From contig NZ_JANFNS010000005.1 of the NCBI RefSeq assembly GCF_024436065.1, positions 124,001 to 188,000 on the forward strand: DNA of 64,000 bases. The letters are read 5' to 3'. Source of the DNA: Saccharibacillus sp. JS10. Its GTDB lineage: Bacteria; Bacillota; Bacilli; Paenibacillales; Paenibacillaceae. Position 1 is the first letter of the stretch, and each line of letters begins with the position of its first letter. This document shows positions 1-10,566 of the stretch, piece by piece. Under the pieces are notes generated by a model. That model had not been told where the DNA came from. It was given only the letters and a program-made list of their open reading frames with translations, and ran no database searches. Made by a program: the position numbers and the translations under genes.

Positions 1-443
1 CAACGATGCAAAATATTATCTCGAATAATCTGGGCTCCTAGCGCATCGAATTTTTCTTCGCGCTCGGCTCGGTTCAGTTTTTCCGTTACATTGTTCAATG
101 TCGACTCCAGTTCTTCGATATTGATCGGCTTGAGCAAATAATTTTCGATCCCAAGCTGCATGCCTTCTTTGAGATAATCGAATTCGTTGAAGCCGCTCAA
201 AATGATTACTTTCAAGCCCGGCTGAAATTGTCTGACGCGGCGAATCAATTGCAATCCGGTCATGACCGGCATCGAAATATCGGTGACTAACAAATGAACG
301 TCCATACGCTGCAACATTTGCAAAGCTTCTTCGCCGTCTTGCGCGCTGCCTACAACTTGCAAATCAAAAGATGCCCAGTCTAAAATATCGACCAAGCCTT
401 CCGTAATAAACGGTTCGTCATCGACCAACAATACGTTGTACAT
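1..443 (-). CDS. YesN-type response regulator, partial (C-terminus beyond window start)
   Basis: Only the N-terminal 147 codons are in the window. They form a CheY-like receiver domain: acidic pair D8-D9, phosphoacceptor D55 in the context VTDISMP, and a conserved Lys in LLKPI near residue 105. The start ATG (441-443) has an AAGGAGG site just upstream on the minus strand. It overlaps the 3' end of the sensor kinase gene at 418-2277 by 26 bases, so the two are translationally coupled and almost certainly cognate. By analogy with YesN-family regulators an AraC-type DNA-binding domain is expected in the missing C-terminal part; that is inference, because it is not visible here. The target genes probably lie to the left of the window. 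Confidence 0.9.
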   Translation of the reverse strand, partial: MYNVLLVDDEPFITEGLVDILDWASFDLQVVGSAQDGEEALQMLQRMDVHLLVTDISMPVMTGLQLIRRVRQFQPGLKVIILSGFNEFDYLKEGMQLGIENYLLKPINIEELESTLNNVTEKLNRAEREEKFDALGAQIIRDNILHR

Positions 444-2277
444 GCTGTGCCTCCTTTTCCGAATGGGGATACCGCACCTCGACCAAAGTTCCTTGATCGG
501 CTCCGGCACTATGTACGGTGATCCCGTAGTTTCCTCCATACAGCAACCGTAACCGTTCGTGTACGCTGCGCAGCCCAAACCCTTTTTCGCCGCCTGTTTC
601 TTGTGCGCTATCACTTAGTCGTTCGTTAAGCTTCTGAAGCGATTCTGCCGTGATGCCTCGTCCATTGTCACGAACACGTACCACAATATCGTCATCTTCC
701 CCATCTACGAAAATCACAATTAGATTATCTTCATCACGGCTACGTATGCCATGCACGATATAGTTTTCAACAATCGGCTGTACGGATAATCGCGGCACTT
801 CCATATGGGTCAGTGCAGGGTCGATTTGAATATCGTACGCAAGGCGGTCTTTGTACCGGATTCGAAATAGCTCCAGATATAGACGACAAGCTTCCAGTTC
901 GTCGTGTAACGTATGTTTTTCTTTTTGCTGCACAAAGCTTTTGAACAACATCGACAAACTATAGATCATTTCTCCGACGTCTTTGGCGCCTTGAGACACG
1001 GCACGCATACGGATCACTTCCAGCGTATTATACAAAAAATGCGGATTCACTCTTGCTTGCAGAGCAGCAAGTTCAGTCCGTTTTTGCTTAATATCCGCTT
1101 TGTATACACGGTCGATATATACGTTCAATTCGTCTAACATATCGTCGAAGCCACTCGAAATCTGTCCCAGTTCATCGTCTTTGCGATCGTTCAGACGGCT
1201 TTTCAGATCACCCCGCTTTACTCGCTGAGTTAATCGAATAATCCGCTTCGTGCGCTTCGCAAAACTGAAAATGAATAAAGACGGAACAAGGATCGCAAAT
1301 ACGATACAAAGCGCTCCGATTGTGATAATCGTTCGTTGCAGACTTCGATAGGATTGCGCGGCAGTCTCACGGCTCATCGTGCCAGCTACCGTGTAACCGC
1401 CAGACGTGGAAGCCAATTTATTGAGATATACGCCGTCTACCGTAGAAGGTCCGGAAGAATTTACATCGTAAATTTCATTTAATTGCTCTGTATAAGGAAA
1501 CCGCTTGCCCGTATATCGGTTGGCTGTATCGAATAACACTTCGCCATCCGCAGAAAGTACCGAGATTTCGCCTTTGAACTCTTTTTCGTAAGCCGTAAGT
1601 GCATTCCACAATCGCTCGGAGTCGAACCAGACGGTCATTTGCCCTAAATTTTTAAGCGTCTGTTTATCGTTAACCGGCATCGTCACCGAATATAGATTTT
1701 CTCCAGAAACGCCAACGGCACGACTGACCCATTCATTCGGCTCCGCTACATTCGTGTTTTCGATCGCCATAGCATCCGGCACATACGATTCAGACGCATT
1801 GACGGTAATCGCGCGGAACTCTCCGCTATTGCTATACGCATACAATACTTGCTGCTCACTGCTGTATAAAATAAGCGCTTCGATATCTCCGCGACTCGCG
1901 AGTACATTTTCGATATAGCTTTTGGCATTCGCCGAATCGATTCCCGTTTCTGCATACCGATCAAGCCGATAACGTACATATTCAGGATAAGGCTGAAGCA
2001 TAAACGCAGAGAGATCGATCGATAACGCATCGTCTCGGTACAGATCGGGTAAGATCGAATGTGCTTCGTCGATTCGCAAATTGATATACCGCTCAATCGC
2101 GGACATAGCGGCGCGTTGGTTATCCAATTCTCCGCGCACTGCCGATTGCGACATCGATTTAAACATCAAATAAGCAAATGCGATAATCGTAATGATCGTA
2201 ATCAAAGAGAACAGCAGCACAATCTTCGTGAACAAATTGTTTTTGATCGTGCGGCGATACATGTTCAACAGATCCAT
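418..2277 (-). CDS. YesM/LytS-type sensor histidine kinase
   Basis: A 619-residue membrane sensor kinase. A transmembrane helix near residues 18-40 and a second near 300-325 bracket an extracytoplasmic sensing region of about 260 residues. A HAMP linker follows, then a His_kinase (PF06580-type) segment with the phosphoacceptor H413 in VNPHFLYNTLE, and a HATPase_c domain with DNGRGI and GFGLRSVHERL. I chose the ATG at 2275-2277 because GAGGAG lies six bases upstream; an in-frame ATG at 2358 has no ribosome site. It pairs with the overlapping receiver-domain gene to its left. In this family the pair usually controls carbohydrate uptake or polysaccharide degradation genes; the ligand cannot be read from sequence. 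Confidence 0.92.
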   Translation of the reverse strand: MDLLNMYRRTIKNNLFTKIVLLFSLITIITIIAFAYLMFKSMSQSAVRGELDNQRAAMSAIERYINLRIDEAHSILPDLYRDDALSIDLSAFMLQPYPEYVRYRLDRYAETGIDSANAKSYIENVLASRGDIEALILYSSEQQVLYAYSNSGEFRAITVNASESYVPDAMAIENTNVAEPNEWVSRAVGVSGENLYSVTMPVNDKQTLKNLGQMTVWFDSERLWNALTAYEKEFKGEISVLSADGEVLFDTANRYTGKRFPYTEQLNEIYDVNSSGPSTVDGVYLNKLASTSGGYTVAGTMSRETAAQSYRSLQRTIITIGALCIVFAILVPSLFIFSFAKRTKRIIRLTQRVKRGDLKSRLNDRKDDELGQISSGFDDMLDELNVYIDRVYKADIKQKRTELAALQARVNPHFLYNTLEVIRMRAVSQGAKDVGEMIYSLSMLFKSFVQQKEKHTLHDELEACRLYLELFRIRYKDRLAYDIQIDPALTHMEVPRLSVQPIVENYIVHGIRSRDEDNLIVIFVDGEDDDIVVRVRDNGRGITAESLQKLNERLSDSAQETGGEKGFGLRSVHERLRLLYGGNYGITVHSAGADQGTLVEVRYPHSEKEAQHVQRIVGR

Positions 2278-2450
2278 AGACTGCTCCTCTCTTCGTTTTT
2301 CGATATTTTCGCATTGTGGTCCTATTCTGTCCACCTTATCCAATGAAACCCCTTTCATAAAGAGGTAGAATTAAAGAAACAATGTTCATATTAAAGAAGC
2401 GATGTATTCTCCATACCCGGAAAAGACACCGTCTTCTTTTAATCTTCTTT

Positions 2451-3209
2451 TTACACGTCTTCCATCTCTAAAATGACCGGGCAATGATCGCTTCCGAGAA
2501 CGGAATGATGAATTTGGGCATCTTTCAGTTTGGGAGCTAATATTTCCGAGGCAAGGAAATAATCGATCCGCCATCCGATATTTTTCGCCCGCACGTTTGC
2601 CATATACGACCACCAGCTATAGCTATCGCCCTGTTCGGGGTAAAAGTAACGGAACGTATCGATCCATCCGGATTCCAGCAGCGTCGTCATTTTACCGCGC
2701 TCTTCGTCCGTGAAACCGGAGTTACCGATATTCGAACGGGCATTTTTCAAATCGATTTCTTGATGCGCGACATTCAGATCCCCACATACGATGACGGGTT
2801 TTAAAGTATCTAGTTGCATCAGGTAGGCACGAAAACGATCTTCCCATTCTAACCGATACGGCAGTCGCGTCAAATCACGCTTCGCATTCGGCGTATATAC
2901 GTTGACGAGGTAAAACGATTCATATTCCAACGTTAAAATCCGACCTTCGTCTTCATGATCTTCTTCCAATCCATATCGCACCGTAAGCGGACGTACTTTC
3001 GTAAATACCGCTGTGCCTGAGTACCCTTTTTTCAGGGCATAATTCCAATATTGATAGTACTCGCGAGTAAACTCCATCTCGATCTGACCTTCTTGCAGCT
3101 TCGTTTCTTGCACGCAAAAAATATCGGCGTTTTCTCGTTCGAAATATTCGTTAAAGCCTTTTTTCACCGCAGCGCGTAGACCGTTCACATTCCATGAAAT
3201 TAGTTTCAA
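2451..3209 (-). CDS. exoA: Exodeoxyribonuclease III / AP endonuclease
   Basis: A 252-residue member of the exonuclease III branch of the endonuclease/exonuclease/phosphatase fold, which cleaves DNA 5' of abasic sites and removes blocked 3' ends in base-excision repair. Visible motifs: MKLISWNVNGLRA at the N-terminus (metal/phosphate-binding Asn), VQETKL with the metal-binding Glu, CGDLNVAHQEID (catalytic Asp and Asn), and the C-terminal LGSDHCPV with the catalytic Asp-His. Length is normal for the Gram-positive ExoA group. The start is a TTG (3207-3209) with AAAGGAG eight bases upstream; there is no ATG in a better position. It stands alone, divergent from the secreted-protein gene at 3449. 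Confidence 0.95.
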   Translation of the reverse strand: MKLISWNVNGLRAAVKKGFNEYFERENADIFCVQETKLQEGQIEMEFTREYYQYWNYALKKGYSGTAVFTKVRPLTVRYGLEEDHEDEGRILTLEYESFYLVNVYTPNAKRDLTRLPYRLEWEDRFRAYLMQLDTLKPVIVCGDLNVAHQEIDLKNARSNIGNSGFTDEERGKMTTLLESGWIDTFRYFYPEQGDSYSWWSYMANVRAKNIGWRIDYFLASEILAPKLKDAQIHHSVLGSDHCPVILEMEDV

Positions 3210-3272
3210 TCTGTATGCTCCTTTATTTCTTTTTCACGTAAAAAACATTGCACCTGACAGTGTACCATAACA

Positions 3273-3302
3273 TTGACATCTTTTTTGAACGCGTGCTATA
3301 TT
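3273..3302 (+). promoter_or_regulatory. Strong sigma-A promoter with extended -10
   Basis: TTGACA at 3273-3278 is a perfect -35 box. After an 18-base spacer comes TATATT at 3297-3302, preceded by TG one base upstream (extended -10). Transcription would begin near 3308-3310, before the hairpin at 3332-3382 and the gene at 3449. Confidence 0.7.
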
Positions 3303-3331
3303 GATGGCAATCTTATATGAACGATGCGAGG

Positions 3332-3382
3332 AAGCACCTTGCGGATCGGTTGAACAACCGTTTCCGTCAGGTGCTTTTTTTT
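3332..3382 (+). terminator. Terminator hairpin in the leader of the 3449 gene (attenuator or sRNA end)
   Basis: AAGCACCT (3332-3339) pairs with AGGTGCTT (3369-3376), CGGA (3342-3345) with TCCG (3363-3366), and CGGTT (3347-3351) with AACCG (3356-3360). A run of eight T residues follows at 3375-3382. It lies only about 25 bases after the predicted transcription start and before the coding gene, so it would either attenuate that gene or end a short RNA of about 70 bases. Confidence 0.75.
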
Positions 3383-3448
3383 GCGTGCCGACGTTCCTCG
3401 GATTTGAGCGTTAGACCCAGATTCTACTTATCAAAAGGAGCTGAAAAC

Positions 3449-4249
3449 ATGTTCAATTTATCCAAACGCAAACGTTTACCGTTTTTCCGCTTGATCCCGC
3501 TGCTTCTGGTTGCCGTATTTACGTTATCTGTCGTTCCTTCCGCGCATGCAGAAGTCCCCGATTACAAATGGACCGCAGCGCTATCAGGAATCGATACGTT
3601 GTATGACGGGTATACCGCGCTTGAGACGACCAACAAGTTAGAAAAACAGCGGATTCAATCTCTGCGTAAAGACAATACGACGCGTCTACAAACCGTCAAT
3701 GCCGCTATAAAAAATATCGACAAATCCAAAATCGATACGTTGGCGGCAACCGTAAAAAATCTCAAAGACCGTCATGCTCCGCTGCTGGATCAATATCGCA
3801 ATCTCGGCAAACAAATCAGCGAAGCTCGCAAACGCAAAGACAAAAAGAATGCCGATCTGCTGGATCTAACGCGTAATAAACTGAAGCCATCGGTCGAAGC
3901 GGCAAAACTTGCGATTAAACAAGCCGAAACCCAATTATCGACCGCCAAATCACAAGCGAAAAATAAAGTTCAGATCGTTAAAGATACGTTGATGCCAGTC
4001 TCCAATCTCAAAAAACAGATTACTGCCGAAAACAAATCGATTACGTCGTTCAACAAAACACGCAGTGCTTCATACAAACGTTATCGTTCGGCAGTCAAAT
4101 CAGGCAATGCGATTACCGCTGTCGCGGAAATTACGATGATGATTACCCAGCTTCGTAATGTCCATAAGTCTCAACAAATCATCTATAGTTGGGAACAGCA
4201 AATTTCTTCGGCGATTCAATCCGCAACGAATAAGCTCCCTGCCAAATAA
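3449..4249 (+). CDS. Secreted coiled-coil protein of unknown function
   Basis: A 266-residue exported protein. The N-terminus has Lys/Arg residues, then a hydrophobic stretch (about residues 10-27) and a likely signal-peptidase site after SAHA near residue 31. The mature part is rich in Lys, Ala, Asn and Gln, with long helical heptad-like stretches (for example residues 70-190) and no Cys, so an extended alpha-helical bundle or coiled coil is likely. I do not recognise a catalytic domain; a cell-surface or cell-wall-associated role is a guess. The ATG at 3449 has AAAAGGAG nine bases upstream; reading frame continues upstream to 3317 but that part covers a terminator hairpin and looks non-coding. 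Its leader carries the promoter and hairpin described separately. Confidence 0.8.
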   Translation: MFNLSKRKRLPFFRLIPLLLVAVFTLSVVPSAHAEVPDYKWTAALSGIDTLYDGYTALETTNKLEKQRIQSLRKDNTTRLQTVNAAIKNIDKSKIDTLAATVKNLKDRHAPLLDQYRNLGKQISEARKRKDKKNADLLDLTRNKLKPSVEAAKLAIKQAETQLSTAKSQAKNKVQIVKDTLMPVSNLKKQITAENKSITSFNKTRSASYKRYRSAVKSGNAITAVAEITMMITQLRNVHKSQQIIYSWEQQISSAIQSATNKLPAK

Positions 4250-4284
4250 TCGACTCTCACAAAAATGGCGGTACACAACAAAAC

Positions 4285-4319
4285 AACGCATCCCGCTTTT
4301 AGCACCGGATGCGTTTTTT
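4285..4319. terminator. Rho-independent terminator between convergent genes
   Basis: AACGCATCC (4285-4293) pairs with GGATGCGTT (4307-4315) and is followed by T residues. It ends the secreted coiled-coil gene; the convergent glucosidase gene ends at 4355. Confidence 0.8.
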
Positions 4320-4354
4320 GTCATTTTATAGTCAAGCTATGATCAAGTCTTCGA

Positions 4355-6821
<2,467 letters not shown>

Positions 6822-6896
6822 GTGCAAGAATCAGGACGCTTCATACGGTAGTCTCCCTGTACACTAAGTTTAAATTGAACAGGAGGCGTTTTGAAT

Positions 6897-7673
6897 ATGA
6901 AAAACAATCGTAGGGTATTTAAGGAACTGCATCAAGGAGAATCATTATTATTTCTCGGAAATGCGTGGGATACGGCTTCGGCTATCGCTCTGGAAAAAGC
7001 AGGTTTTGCCGCAATCGGTACGACAAGTTACGGGATTTCGCAGTCTTTGGGACTGCAAGACGGTGAGCAGATGGATATTCATCAATTGATTAGCATCGTC
7101 CAAAATATGATAAAACATGTCAGCATCCCGGTGACCGTAGATATGGAAGCCGGGTACGCATCGAATACCGAAGAAATTATTGATCATGTCCTGCGCGTTG
7201 CTCATCTTGGAGTCGCAGGTATCAATATCGAAGATTCTCCCAAACATCAATCCCAGTTGAGAAGCGTAAGTGAACAAGCCGCTCTGCTCGCTACACTGCG
7301 AACTTCGCTTGATACCCATGGTTTTGCGGATTTATTTATCAACGCACGTACCGATACGTATTTGTCGCACGGCATTGACGATCCGCTAAACGAAACGTTG
7401 ATACGCGCACAAGCTTATAGCGAAAGTGGAGCAAACGGAATTTTCGTACCCGGTTTATCGGCAAAAGACGAGATTATCGCCGTTGTAAGCTCTTGCTCTC
7501 TCCCGCTTAATCTCATGTCATTGCCCGGACTCACTTCGGTATCTGAGTTGGAAGCCTTGGGAGTTAAACGATTTAGTTTCGGTAATGCTTTATCCGATTC
7601 CATTTTGGCTATGCTTCAACGATCGTCAGAGCAGTTGTACCGAAGCCGCGATACTTCGTTCTTATATTCATAA
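6897..7673 (+). CDS. Isocitrate lyase / PEP mutase family enzyme
   Basis: A protein of about 258 residues with the TIM-barrel signatures of the PEP-mutase/isocitrate-lyase superfamily: FLGNAWDTASAIALEKAG near the N-terminus, the metal-site segment TVDMEAGYA, INIEDSP, and NARTDTYL. Members cleave or rearrange C-C or P-C bonds in 2-oxo acid substrates (oxaloacetate hydrolase, methylisocitrate lyase-like, phosphonomutase); the specific Cys-containing lyase motif KKCGH is absent, so true isocitrate lyase is excluded and the reaction remains open. AGGAGG at 6881-6886 serves either an ATG at 6897 or an in-frame TTG at 6891; I prefer the ATG. It is a single gene ended by the terminator at 7683. Confidence 0.85.
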   Translation: MKNNRRVFKELHQGESLLFLGNAWDTASAIALEKAGFAAIGTTSYGISQSLGLQDGEQMDIHQLISIVQNMIKHVSIPVTVDMEAGYASNTEEIIDHVLRVAHLGVAGINIEDSPKHQSQLRSVSEQAALLATLRTSLDTHGFADLFINARTDTYLSHGIDDPLNETLIRAQAYSESGANGIFVPGLSAKDEIIAVVSSCSLPLNLMSLPGLTSVSELEALGVKRFSFGNALSDSILAMLQRSSEQLYRSRDTSFLYS

Positions 7674-7682
7674 TGGAAAGCA

Positions 7683-7729
7683 AAAAAAGAGGAAGATCAG
7701 CTGAACACGCAGCCGATCTTCCTCTTTTT
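7683..7729. terminator. Bidirectional terminator between convergent genes
   Basis: AAAAAGAGGAAGATC pairs exactly with GATCTTCCTCTTTTT (7715-7729). The A and T runs on either side let it work for the plus-strand mutase-family gene and the minus-strand stalk-domain gene. Confidence 0.85.
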
Positions 7730-7742
7730 ACTTTTTCAGTTT

Positions 7743-8483
7743 TTAGAATGAAGCTTTTTCGACATGTACCGCTACCGCTTCGATTTGCGTTTTAGTCAAG
7801 CTACCGTTGTCCGACCAGATCGTGACGAAACGATCGCCGACCGGGAAGGTCAGCATATTTTGATCGCCCGGTTTATACCAGTTGCCTTTCACTCCGTTCG
7901 ACAACGTTACCGGAGTCAGATCGTAACCGAAGGAATCGTCGCGCGGCGCGATAGCAACCTTCATATTATTGAATACATACGTTACCGAATCCCCGCCTGC
8001 GGCTACGCTACGGAATTGATCGTTTGTCGTCATTTGCATCGGCGCATAAGCGGCTTCGAATCCTTGGAATTGAGCAAAGGCTTGTTTTGCCGCTGCTTTT
8101 TGCGCTGCCGTATACGTGATAGTTGTCAGACCTGTTTGTTGACCGCCCGGCGTACCCGGATTGTTTGTGTTGTTTTTTGTGCCTACGATTACTTTTTGAC
8201 CCGCTGCATCGTAAGTCACGGGTACGTCCAAAGCTTCACCCAAAGCACGAACGGGCAGATAGGTTGTATTTTTGTAGACGATTGGGTCCAGGCTTTTGCC
8301 TGCCGCATCTTTTGGCGTATACGCTTGACCGTTTACCACGAAGCCTAATCCATGATTCAATTGGGCTTTGATAGTTTCTACGTTCGAAGCGGCGTACGCT
8401 CCGACAGAAGCGGAAAGTGCCATACCGGCTACCATTGTTGCTGCGAACCATTTTTTCGATTTCATCATTTTTGTTGTTTTCAT
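7743..8483 (-). CDS. Secreted protein with copper-amine-oxidase-like stalk domain
   Basis: A 246-residue exported protein with a clear signal peptide (KSKKWFAATMVAGMALSAS..., likely cleaved after GAYA near residue 31). Residues about 45-100 form a CuAO_N-like stalk domain with the typical pattern VNGQAY...TYLPVRALGEALDVPVTYD...VIVG. A Pro/Gly/Asn-rich linker follows (about 101-117), then a C-terminal domain of about 130 residues that I do not recognise. AAGGAGG lies nine bases before the ATG. The stalk domain is common in Paenibacillus surface proteins and also occurs in the amidase gene across the divergent intergenic region, so a role in the cell envelope is likely. Confidence 0.8.
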   Translation of the reverse strand: MKTTKMMKSKKWFAATMVAGMALSASVGAYAASNVETIKAQLNHGLGFVVNGQAYTPKDAAGKSLDPIVYKNTTYLPVRALGEALDVPVTYDAAGQKVIVGTKNNTNNPGTPGGQQTGLTTITYTAAQKAAAKQAFAQFQGFEAAYAPMQMTTNDQFRSVAAGGDSVTYVFNNMKVAIAPRDDSFGYDLTPVTLSNGVKGNWYKPGDQNMLTFPVGDRFVTIWSDNGSLTKTQIEAVAVHVEKASF

Positions 8484-8792
8484 TGTAAGTTCCTCCTTGG
8501 GTTAAATGCCTGATTGGCATCCGTTGCATATTTGAATGGACGTCGTGTGCGTTGTTTTCTTTCTTGTCTTCAATATACTTGGGGAATATCTCAAAAAAGC
8601 CACTGAATTGTATCCAAGACGTAAACATTTGTGTTCAAAAAAGCAGGAGACTAATAAAGATGTAGCGAATTCCAATTTGTATTGTTTGTGCGTAAGTGAA
8701 ACTTTAAGTCATTTCAAGACGTCCAAGTTATATAAGAAGAAAAAGGTTTTCGCTCACAAGATTTTTTCTATTACACCAAAGGAGAAGTGCAC
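8484..8792. other. Divergent intergenic region, about 309 bases
   Basis: This AT-rich stretch separates two divergent exported-protein genes and must carry both promoters. A TTATATAAG element near 8728-8736 could be the -10 for the rightward amidase gene, but no convincing -35 accompanies it. The element CAAGACGT occurs twice (about 8612 and 8717). Short reading frames here have no ribosome site and look non-coding. Confidence 0.4.
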
Positions 8793-10208
8793 ATGAAATT
8801 CGGGAATTCCGCTTGGCAAAAAACGCTAGGGTTATGTGTGATTTTGATGCTTGCTGCTTTATTTTTATTGCCTAACGCAATAAAGCCAGCTTCAGCCGCC
8901 GCTCAATCGAGTATTGTATTAGACGGCCAAATGATTGACGGCGCCGAACCTTTAGTTGTTAAACAAACGACGATGGTTCCGATCCGCGTCGTGTCTCAAC
9001 AGCTTGGGTATTTGGTGAATTGGAATCAGACTTCAGGTCAGATCACGATCGGTGATTCTTCTTCGCCGCTTGTATTAACGATTGGGAGCACAACGGCGAA
9101 CTCTGCTTCCGGCAGCGTTCAATTGGAACAACCTCCTTTTGTACGTGCCAATACTACATATGTGCCGCTCAGATTTGTCGGATCGCAAATGGGTCTTGGC
9201 GTGAAATGGGAACAAGCTTCGAGTACGGTGTATTTGCAATCTCCGGCTCCAGAACCGCAACCATCCGTACCGCCAACACCCGCACCTTCGGACAATGTCA
9301 ATAATGCTTCGATCGACTCGATCAGCTTTAGCGATAATCGGTTAACGATATCCGCCAATCAAGCCGTTACACCGAAAAGTTCGACGTTGACAGCACCTGA
9401 CCGAATCGTAGTCGATTTGCCAAGCAGTGCTTTTGGTCCTGCGATGTTGGTCAACAGCAATCTAAGTCTTGGACAAGTCAGTACATTAACGGTTGAAAAT
9501 TCTCCGCTGGTGAAACAAGTACGGTATTCGTTGTTTAGCGAAAGCCCTTCGACGGTTCGTGTCGTGATCGATCTGAAGCAAGCGGTCGGTTACAATATCT
9601 ATAACGAAGGCAATCTGATTTTTGTCGATCTCAATCAACAAGGAACAGCTCCACCTATCGGCTCTAATGGCAAAAAAATCGTCGTGATTGATCCAGGTCA
9701 CGGTTATCAAGATCCGGGCGGTATTGGCTTCACCGGCGTCAAAGAAAAAGATATGGTGCTGCAAGTCGGTCTGAAAGTCGCAGCTCTGCTCAAGCAAGAA
9801 CCGAATATCGATTTGATCATGACGCGAAGCGGCGATACGTATCCAACATTGGATGATCGTGCAAAAATCGCGAACGATGCCAATGCGGACGTATTCTTAT
9901 CGATTCACGGCAATAAAGCGGCTGCTACAAGCGCAGCCGGAACCGAAACCTATTACGCGGATGCCAAACGCAGCAAAAAGTTGTCCGATACGATTCAGAA
10001 GCATGTTCAAGCGGCTACAGGGTTCCGCGATCGCGGCTCCAAGCAAGCCAACTTCGTCGTTATTCGTAAAACGACCATGCCGGGCGCTTTGGTGGAAATC
10101 GGATTTTTGAGCAATCAAGCCGAAGAAGCGATGATGATGCAGGATGATTTCCAGCAAAGAGTGGCGCTGGCGATTGTAGCGGGATTGAAAGAATATCTCG
10201 GCGTTTAG
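8793..10208 (+). CDS. N-acetylmuramoyl-L-alanine amidase with stalk and AMIN domains
   Basis: A 471-residue secreted cell-wall hydrolase that cuts the amide bond between N-acetylmuramic acid and L-alanine. After a signal peptide (residues 1-37) comes a CuAO_N-like stalk domain with two repeats (about 42-150), a Pro-rich linker, an AMIN domain (about 170-285) that typically targets amidases to the septum or envelope, and a C-terminal Amidase_3 domain (about 295-470). The zinc-site residues are visible: His in VIDPGHGYQDPGG, Glu in KEKDMVL, His in LSIHGNKA, and the catalytic Glu in LVEIGFLSNQ. The ATG at 8793 has AAAGGAG eight bases upstream; an in-frame GTG at 8787 is too close to that site. 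It is monocistronic. Confidence 0.93.
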   Translation: MKFGNSAWQKTLGLCVILMLAALFLLPNAIKPASAAAQSSIVLDGQMIDGAEPLVVKQTTMVPIRVVSQQLGYLVNWNQTSGQITIGDSSSPLVLTIGSTTANSASGSVQLEQPPFVRANTTYVPLRFVGSQMGLGVKWEQASSTVYLQSPAPEPQPSVPPTPAPSDNVNNASIDSISFSDNRLTISANQAVTPKSSTLTAPDRIVVDLPSSAFGPAMLVNSNLSLGQVSTLTVENSPLVKQVRYSLFSESPSTVRVVIDLKQAVGYNIYNEGNLIFVDLNQQGTAPPIGSNGKKIVVIDPGHGYQDPGGIGFTGVKEKDMVLQVGLKVAALLKQEPNIDLIMTRSGDTYPTLDDRAKIANDANADVFLSIHGNKAAATSAAGTETYYADAKRSKKLSDTIQKHVQAATGFRDRGSKQANFVVIRKTTMPGALVEIGFLSNQAEEAMMMQDDFQQRVALAIVAGLKEYLGV

Positions 10209-10225
10209 AAGTTACGTTTGTGGTG

Positions 10226-10371
10226 GGGAAGCAAGGAGACTGCGAGGGGTTTGTTTCAGTCGCTTGTTGAAATTGAGAAAATTGGATTGGATTTTTAATA
10301 GGAGTTTTCTCAATTTCAAAGGCGAACGCTAACGCTCCTACACAAATCCCCTCTCCGTCTCCTTGCTTCCC
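10226..10371. repeat. Nested inverted-repeat element (MITE/REP-like)
   Basis: An outer 15-base inverted repeat is exact (10226-10240 with 10357-10371). Just inside it a second arm pair GAGGGGTTTGT (10244-10254) matches ACAAATCCCCTC (10342-10353) with one bulged base. A separate inner 15-base repeat TTGAAATTGAGAAAA (10267-10281) pairs exactly with 10305-10319. The 9-base direct repeat AGTTACGTT flanks the whole unit at 10210-10218 and 10372-10380. It contains no reading frame. The layout resembles a small non-autonomous mobile element or a folded intergenic repeat. Confidence 0.6.
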
Positions 10372-10398
10372 AGTTACGTTGGAATTTTAAACATTTTA

Positions 10399-10427
10399 GA
10401 AACCTGCTGTTGCGGGTTTCTTTTTTT
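10399..10427 (+). terminator. Rho-independent terminator
   Basis: GAAACCTGC pairs with GCGGGTTTC across a TGTT loop and is followed by seven or more T residues. It lies downstream of the amidase gene and the nested repeat, and before adaA. Confidence 0.8.
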
Positions 10428-10566
10428 ATTCTTTCAATTTTGAGGGAATGGTAGTAAGGGCTAGGCTAGGACTCTAAGCGCAATAATGAGGAGTGTTTTA
10501 GACTTTTTAGCTGGTAGAATGAATGTAGGGATTGTGAAGCAAATCGATAAGAAAGGAGCGGGTGGT

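Noticed and set aside
3317-3448. In-frame N-terminal extension of the secreted coiled-coil protein.
   Set aside because: It covers the promoter-proximal terminator hairpin and would bury the signal peptide; the ATG at 3449 has a good ribosome site.
8536-8796. Open frame of 86 codons in the divergent intergenic region.
   Set aside because: No ribosome site, low-complexity Lys-rich C-terminus and overlap with the expected promoters.
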